41,123 bases of DNA from Klebsiella pneumoniae (lineage in GTDB: Bacteria; Verrucomicrobiota; Verrucomicrobiia; Limisphaerales; SXTU01), in contig CALQJI020000044.1 in the NCBI GenBank assembly GCA_943330855.2, positions 1 through 41,123 of the forward strand, in the 5' to 3' direction. Made by a program: the position numbers and the translations under genes. Positions 37,463 to 41,123 of this stretch are shown piece after piece (position 1 is the first letter of the stretch; every line of letters starts with the position of its first letter). Below the pieces are notes generated by a model that worked only from the letters and a program-made list of their open reading frames with translations, was not told the origin of the DNA and did not search any database.

Positions 37463-38446
37463 GTGACCGGCCACACCCACATCCTCGACGAAATCCTCAC
37501 CGCCATCCGGCGCGCGAAGACCATCTGCGTCGTCGGCCACGTCCGCCCCGACGGTGACTGCATCGGCTCCCAAGTCGGACTCGCCCTCGCGCTGCAAAAC
37601 TCCGGCAAGCAAGTCATCGTCTGGAACCAGGACGCCGTCCCGGCAAAACTCCGCTTCATGGTCCCCGCTGGCTTCGTGAAGAAGCCTGAGTCCGGCCAGA
37701 AGTTCGACCTCGTCATCGCCACCGACTGCGCCAGCTTCGAGCGCCTCGGCACCGTCGGCAAAGCCATCGGCGAACCGCGCGACTTCATCAACATTGACCA
37801 CCACGAGAGCAACACCCGTTACGCCAAGCTCAACTGGGTCTCCGCCCGCGTGCCCGCCACCGGCGAATTGATTTACGAACTCCTCAAGCACGCCGGTTGG
37901 CCCGTCACGCCCGCCATCGCAGACTGCCTCTTCACCGCTGTCTCCACCGACACCGGCAGCTTCAGCTACCCGAACACCACGCCAGGCACCTACCACGTCG
38001 CCGCCGACCTCGTGCGCCAAGGCGCGAACCTCGCGCGCGTCTGCAACGAGGTCTATCAGAGCTACCCGATGTCGCGCGCCAAGCTCCTGCGCCACGTCTT
38101 CAATAACTTCCGCACCACGCAGGACGACCAGGTCGCGTGGTTCTGGCTCCGCAAGCGCGACTACACCCGCACCGGCGCGGACACAAATGACAGCGAGGGC
38201 CTCATTGACCACATCCGCGACATCGAGCCAGTCGTCGTCGCCTGCGTCTTCGAGGAAGTGGAGCCGGAGCTGACCCGCATCAGCCTCCGCTCCAAGAGCG
38301 AACGCGTGAACGTGAACACCATCGCCGGCAAGTTCGGCGGCGGCGGCCACCCGGCAGCAGCGGGCGCGCGCATCCCCGGCAAGCCGCTCTCCGTTCAGCG
38401 CAAAGTCATCGCCGCCATCAAGAAAGCCCTGGCCGCCGCCAAATAA
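37463..38446 (+). CDS. nrnA: DHH/DHHA1 phosphoesterase, NrnA-like (nanoRNase/pAp phosphatase)
   Basis: The 327-residue DHH phosphoesterase degrades 2-5-nt RNAs and, in many relatives, dephosphorylates 3'-phosphoadenosine 5'-phosphate. Motifs are GHVRPDGDCIGSQVGL (DHH motif I), VIATDCASFERLG (motif II), NIDHHESN with Asp112-His113-His114 (motif III), AVSTDTGSFSYPNT (motif IV), and the DHHA1 GGGGHPAAAGA loop near residue 295. The GTG at 37463 is chosen because it begins just before the first family helix (TGHTHILDEILTAI); an upstream in-frame ATG at 37322 lies inside rbfA. The gene sits between rbfA and truB, as also found in several Gram-positive and PVC genomes. Confidence 0.92.
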   Translation: MTGHTHILDEILTAIRRAKTICVVGHVRPDGDCIGSQVGLALALQNSGKQVIVWNQDAVPAKLRFMVPAGFVKKPESGQKFDLVIATDCASFERLGTVGKAIGEPRDFINIDHHESNTRYAKLNWVSARVPATGELIYELLKHAGWPVTPAIADCLFTAVSTDTGSFSYPNTTPGTYHVAADLVRQGANLARVCNEVYQSYPMSRAKLLRHVFNNFRTTQDDQVAWFWLRKRDYTRTGADTNDSEGLIDHIRDIEPVVVACVFEEVEPELTRISLRSKSERVNVNTIAGKFGGGGHPAAAGARIPGKPLSVQRKVIAAIKKALAAAK

Positions 38447-38474
38447 GCGCAGGCCATTTCGTCAGACACTTCCC

Positions 38475-39185
38475 ATGCTTCAATTCGATTCCCTCGACGG
38501 TGCCCTGCTCGTGGACAAGCCCGTGGGCTGCACCTCGCACGACGTGGTGGACGACATCCGCCGCCGGTTCGGCATCAAGAAAGTCGGCCACTGCGGCACG
38601 CTCGACCCCAACGCCACCGGCCTGCTCATCATCGTGCTCGGGCGCGGCACCAAGCTCTCCGAGAAGCTCATGTCCGACGACAAGGTCTATGAGGGCGACA
38701 TCAAATTCGGCGAGGCCACCGACAGCTACGACGTGGACGGCAAAGTCACCGCCACCCTCCCCGTCCCACCGCTCACGCTCGACCAGTTGAACGAAGCCGC
38801 CGCGTCTTTTGTCGGCGACCTTCAGCAAATCCCGCCGATGGTCTCCGCGAAAAAGCAGGGTGGCGTCCCGCTCTACAAGCTCGCGCGCAAAGGCATCGAA
38901 GTCGTCCGCGAGCCGCGCCTCGTGCACATCTTCAACTACCGCTTCACCGCCTACGCCGAGCCGCTGGCGAAGTTCCGCGTCGCCTGCACCAAAGGCACCT
39001 ACGTCCGCTCGCTCGCCCACGACCTCGGCATCAAGCTCGGCTGCGGCGCGCACCTCGCCACCCTCCGCCGCGTCACCTCCGGCAAGTGGGACGTGGCCAA
39101 CGCCCTCACCCTCGACGCCACGCTCGCGCTGCCGATTGGCGAGCTGGAGAAGCGCGTCATTCCCTTCCTGCAACTGGCTCGGTGA
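38475..39185 (+). CDS. truB: tRNA pseudouridine(55) synthase
   Basis: It makes the universal pseudouridine 55 in the T-loop of tRNA. The 236-residue protein has DGALLVDKPVGCTSHDVVD (N-terminal motif), the catalytic-Asp motif VGHCGTLDPNATGLL (Asp44), YEGDIKFGEATDSYDVDG, QIPPMVSAKKQGGVPLYKLA and CTKGTYVRSLAHDLG. ATG 38475 follows GACACTTCCC, without a Shine-Dalgarno. It ends in GTGA, shared with the start of the next gene, so translation is coupled. The short C terminus lacks an extended PUA domain, as in other short TruB proteins. Confidence 0.96.
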   Translation: MLQFDSLDGALLVDKPVGCTSHDVVDDIRRRFGIKKVGHCGTLDPNATGLLIIVLGRGTKLSEKLMSDDKVYEGDIKFGEATDSYDVDGKVTATLPVPPLTLDQLNEAAASFVGDLQQIPPMVSAKKQGGVPLYKLARKGIEVVREPRLVHIFNYRFTAYAEPLAKFRVACTKGTYVRSLAHDLGIKLGCGAHLATLRRVTSGKWDVANALTLDATLALPIGELEKRVIPFLQLAR

Positions 39186-39571
39186 ACCGCGACCGCCTCA
39201 AACCCATCGGCCTCGCTGCCGCTTACTTTGCGGCCGTCGCCCTCGTCATCTGGTTCGCTGACCACCGCGACACGCAGTCCATCTTCAGTTGGATTCAAGT
39301 GCTGCCCGGCGGCGACAAACTCGGCCACTTCCTCATCCTCGGCGGCTTTGCGTTCGTGCTGAACCACGCCTTGCGCTGCCGCACCGTGACGCTGGGCGGA
39401 AAGCCCGTGCTCCTCGGCAGCCTCGTCGTGCTCACGCTCGCCGCCGCAGAAGAGACCTCCCAACTCTTCATCCCCGGCCGCACCTTCGACCTCCTCGACC
39501 TCGCCGCCGACGCACTGGGCATCTGGTTCTTGGGCCGGCTCTCCTGCCGCCCTGCCGCCGCCAAGCCATGA
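39182..39571 (+). CDS. VanZ-like small membrane protein
   Basis: The 129-residue protein has four predicted membrane helices (about residues 6-23, 45-62, 76-96, 103-122). The EETSQLFIPGRTFDLLDLAA segment is the VanZ-family signature, with DAL(G) just after. VanZ relatives were named for teicoplanin resistance in vanA clusters; most homologues have unknown function. It starts with GTG overlapping the truB stop (GTGA) and its own stop overlaps the ribF start (ATGA), so it is locked into the operon at both ends. It is a very unusual neighbour for truB and ribF in common model organisms. Confidence 0.8.
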   Translation: MNRDRLKPIGLAAAYFAAVALVIWFADHRDTQSIFSWIQVLPGGDKLGHFLILGGFAFVLNHALRCRTVTLGGKPVLLGSLVVLTLAAAEETSQLFIPGRTFDLLDLAADALGIWFLGRLSCRPAAAKP

Positions 39572-40497
39572 CCATCCTCACCACCGCCGCCGAACTCCAT
39601 GCCGGCCCGCGCAAAGTCTGCGTGGCCATCGGCGTCTTCGACGGCGTCCACCTCGGCCACCAGCAAGTCATCCGGCAGACCCTCGCGGACGCCCGGCAGC
39701 ACGAGGGCGTGCCCGTCGTCCTCACCTTCGACCGCCACCCGAGCACCGTCGTCGCGCCCGACCGCGTGCCGCCGATGCTCTACTCGCTGCCGCAGAAACT
39801 CCGCGCCATAGAATCCCTCGGCATTGCGAACACCCTGCTTATCCACTTCGACCGCGCGTTCAGCCAGCAGACCGGTGAGCAATTCATTCGCAACCTCACG
39901 CGCGACTTCGGCCAACTGCACAGCATCTGCGTCGGCGCGGATTTTAGCTTCGGCCACAAGCGCAGCGGCAACGTCCCGCTCCTCCAGCAACTCGGCATGG
40001 AACTCAACTTCACCGTCCACGGCCTCGCCGCCGTCGCGCTTGATGGCGACCCCATCAGCAGCACCCGCATCCGCGAAACCGTGCGCACCGGGAACCTCGC
40101 CGCCGCGAGCCAGATGCTGGGCCGCAAGTATTCCATCGCCGGCACCGTGATTCGCGGCGACCAGCTTGGGCGCACGCTCGGTTTCCCCACCGCCAACCTC
40201 GACGTGACCGGCCTCGTCCTCCCGCCCAACGGCGTCTATGCCGTCCACGCCCGCCTGCGCGGACGTGAGCATCTCGGCGCATTGAACCTCGGCCTCCGCC
40301 CCACCCTCGCCAGCCCCACGCCGCGCTTACAGTGCGAAGTCCACCTCCTCGACTTCGCGGAGGAAATCTACGGCGACGAACTCGAACTCACCTTCGCCGC
40401 CAAGCTCCGCGACGAGCAGAAGTTCCCCGACCTCCCCGCCCTCCAGTCCCAAATCCACCGCGACCTCGCCGCCGCCCGCGCCTGCTTCACCGCGTAG
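39568..40497 (+). CDS. ribF: Bifunctional riboflavin kinase/FMN adenylyltransferase
   Basis: It makes FMN from riboflavin, then FAD from FMN. The 309-residue length is typical. The N-terminal adenylyltransferase half has GVFDGVHLGHQQVIRQ (residues 22-37), FDRHPSTVV, VGADFSFGHKRSGN and ISSTRIRETVRTGN. The C-terminal riboflavin kinase half begins about residue 185 with GTVIRGDQLGRTLGFPTANL, LPPNGVYAVHARLRG and the catalytic-Glu strand region. It overlaps the VanZ-like gene by four bases. It is the last gene in the operon; a GGAGCGC-type palindrome starts 3 bases after the stop and may serve as a terminator. Confidence 0.96.
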   Translation: MTILTTAAELHAGPRKVCVAIGVFDGVHLGHQQVIRQTLADARQHEGVPVVLTFDRHPSTVVAPDRVPPMLYSLPQKLRAIESLGIANTLLIHFDRAFSQQTGEQFIRNLTRDFGQLHSICVGADFSFGHKRSGNVPLLQQLGMELNFTVHGLAAVALDGDPISSTRIRETVRTGNLAAASQMLGRKYSIAGTVIRGDQLGRTLGFPTANLDVTGLVLPPNGVYAVHARLRGREHLGALNLGLRPTLASPTPRLQCEVHLLDFAEEIYGDELELTFAAKLRDEQKFPDLPALQSQIHRDLAAARACFTA

Positions 40498-40499
40498 CC

Positions 40500-40530
40500 C
40501 GGAGCGCGGCCGCCCACGTCCGCCGCCGCT
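40500..40530. repeat. GGAGCGC-type hairpin after ribF, copy 3
   Basis: CGGAGCGCGG at the left and CCGCCGCTCCG at the right are reverse complements apart from one bulged base. The loop is about 10 bases. It follows the ribF stop by 3 bases. Without a T-run it is a weak terminator at best. Confidence 0.55.
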
Positions 40531-40575
40531 CCGTTGGTCACCGAGGTGTTCCGGATATACGCCCCTGCGCTCCCC

Positions 40576-40603
40576 CGCTGACCGCTGATTGCTGATTCCT
40601 GCT
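40576..40603. repeat. 7-bp tandem array (CGCTGAT) upstream of the second pseudopilin gene
   Basis: Heptamers CGCTGAC, CGCTGAT, TGCTGAT and the degenerate TCCTGCT lie back to back in the ribF-pseudopilin gap. It is the same 7-bp period as the arrays in mutS and the cytochrome gene, with a different unit. Confidence 0.6.
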
Positions 40604-40658
40604 CCCCCTTGCCAGCGCCGTGCGATCTGCTAGTAATCTCGGCCAGCCCAAACCAGCC

Positions 40659-40991
40659 ATGAACTCATCTTGCCCGCCCTCCACTCGGCGCACCGGTGCC
40701 GCGTTCACCCTCATCGAACTCCTCGTCGTCATCGCGATCATCGCAATTCTCGCCGGGATGCTCCTGCCCGCGTTGTCCAAGGCCAAAAGTAAAGCGCATG
40801 CGATGCGCTGCCTAAACAACCTGAAGCAGGTCGGCCTTTTCCTACAACTCTACACCGATGATTACAGCGACACCTTCCCGGCCTGCCGAAGACAGGATGC
40901 CACGCTGCCACCCGAGGACGATTGGTGGGGAAATTACCTCGGCCAGTATTCCGCCGGGAACTCCAACTTGTTTCATCAACGGTGTCCATGA
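40659..40991 (+). CDS. Pseudopilin-like protein, C-terminally short
   Basis: The product starts with a Pro/Thr leader, then [20 protein letters not shown] and [20 protein letters not shown], the same prepilin-type N terminus as the gene at 17697. The head begins [12 protein letters not shown] and [19 protein letters not shown]. The frame then ends after HQRCP at 110 residues, where relatives continue for 100-150 more. The expected next residues would be a Cys-Pro-containing strand; CP is present but preceded by an extra QR and followed at once by a stop. It may be a truncated gene, a frameshift, or an assembly problem near the window end. ATG 40659 gives a normal leader. Confidence 0.7.
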   Translation: MNSSCPPSTRRTGAAFTLIELLVVIAIIAILAGMLLPALSKAKSKAHAMRCLNNLKQVGLFLQLYTDDYSDTFPACRRQDATLPPEDDWWGNYLGQYSAGNSNLFHQRCP

Positions 40992-41123
40992 CATGCGCTG
41001 AAAATAGCGACGAGAACGACGCGTGCCGCGCGTATAACGCCGGTCCGCAGGCCGATTCTACGCGGGTCGCCGCAAGCCTCCCGACCGCGAAAAGCCCCGC
41101 CAGGAGGCGTATAACTCCAGCAA

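Noticed and set aside
41030..41115. Possible integron attC site from the repeated GCGTATAAC
   Set aside because: The two copies are direct rather than inverted, lack the GTTRRRY/RYYYAAC pairing, and no integrase is present.
40988..41123. Open frame running off the right end ([13 protein letters not shown]...)
   Set aside because: It is too short to judge and begins inside the end of the pseudopilin frame; recorded only as part of the edge anomaly.

Overview
The window is a GC-rich stretch of a Gram-negative chromosome. Its gene content points to the PVC superphylum, most likely Verrucomicrobiota near the Pedosphaera/Limisphaera group. This is an inference from gene families, not a phylogeny. 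The indicators are a secreted PVC-type CxxCH protein with HEAT repeats, a DUF1549/DUF1553 plus DUF1501 gene pair, two pseudopilin-like proteins beginning with [18 protein letters not shown], an LpxC-FabZ fusion next to lpxA (so a lipid A outer membrane), and several families of intergenic palindromes. I see no phage, insertion sequence, CRISPR array, tRNA or rRNA. Most of the window is housekeeping core genome.

Layout. 1-2.6 kb: the 3' part of gnd (6-phosphogluconate dehydrogenase) with a strong terminator, then dxr (isoprenoid synthesis). 2.6-6.0 kb: a large secreted PVC-type cytochrome/HEAT protein. 6.0-6.7 kb: an AlkD-like DNA alkylation repair protein (minus strand). 7.1-12.4 kb: rph, a histidine phosphatase, prmA, an FMN reductase, lpxC-fabZ and lpxA. 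12.7-17.6 kb (minus strand): a LamG-DUF1549-DUF1553 protein followed by a DUF1501 protein, with a possible 31-aa gene between them. 17.7-18.5 kb: a pseudopilin-like protein. 18.6-18.7 kb (minus strand): a 15-residue Lys/Ala peptide gene with a near-perfect Shine-Dalgarno and its own terminator. 18.9-25.5 kb: mutS, an aldose-1-epimerase-like gene, an acyl-CoA ligase and a lone pelG-like gene. 25.6-28.0 kb (minus strand): an HNH endonuclease and an unknown protein with an Arg/Gly-rich disordered region. 28.2-32.8 kb: purL and a secreted alpha/beta hydrolase. 33.0-40.5 kb: the translation operon nusA-infB-rbfA-nrnA-truB-vanZ-like-ribF. 40.7 kb to the end: a second pseudopilin that stops early.

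The nusA-ribF block is the clearest functional unit: transcription elongation/termination, initiation factor 2, 30S maturation, RNA turnover, tRNA pseudouridylation and flavin synthesis. Terminator-like hairpins sit just before nusA and just before infB.

The least ordinary signal is the repeat layer. I find a two-hairpin palindrome with GTAGTCGCA/TGCGACTAC arms twice. One copy supplies the stop codon of the cytochrome gene; the other lies inside mutS as exactly 23 in-frame codons. A GGAGCGC-type palindrome occurs about three times. At least four unrelated short tandem arrays share a 7-bp period, and two of these lie inside coding sequences (mutS and the cytochrome gene). Most start codons follow C-rich leaders rather than Shine-Dalgarno sequences, which makes the 15-residue peptide gene stand out.
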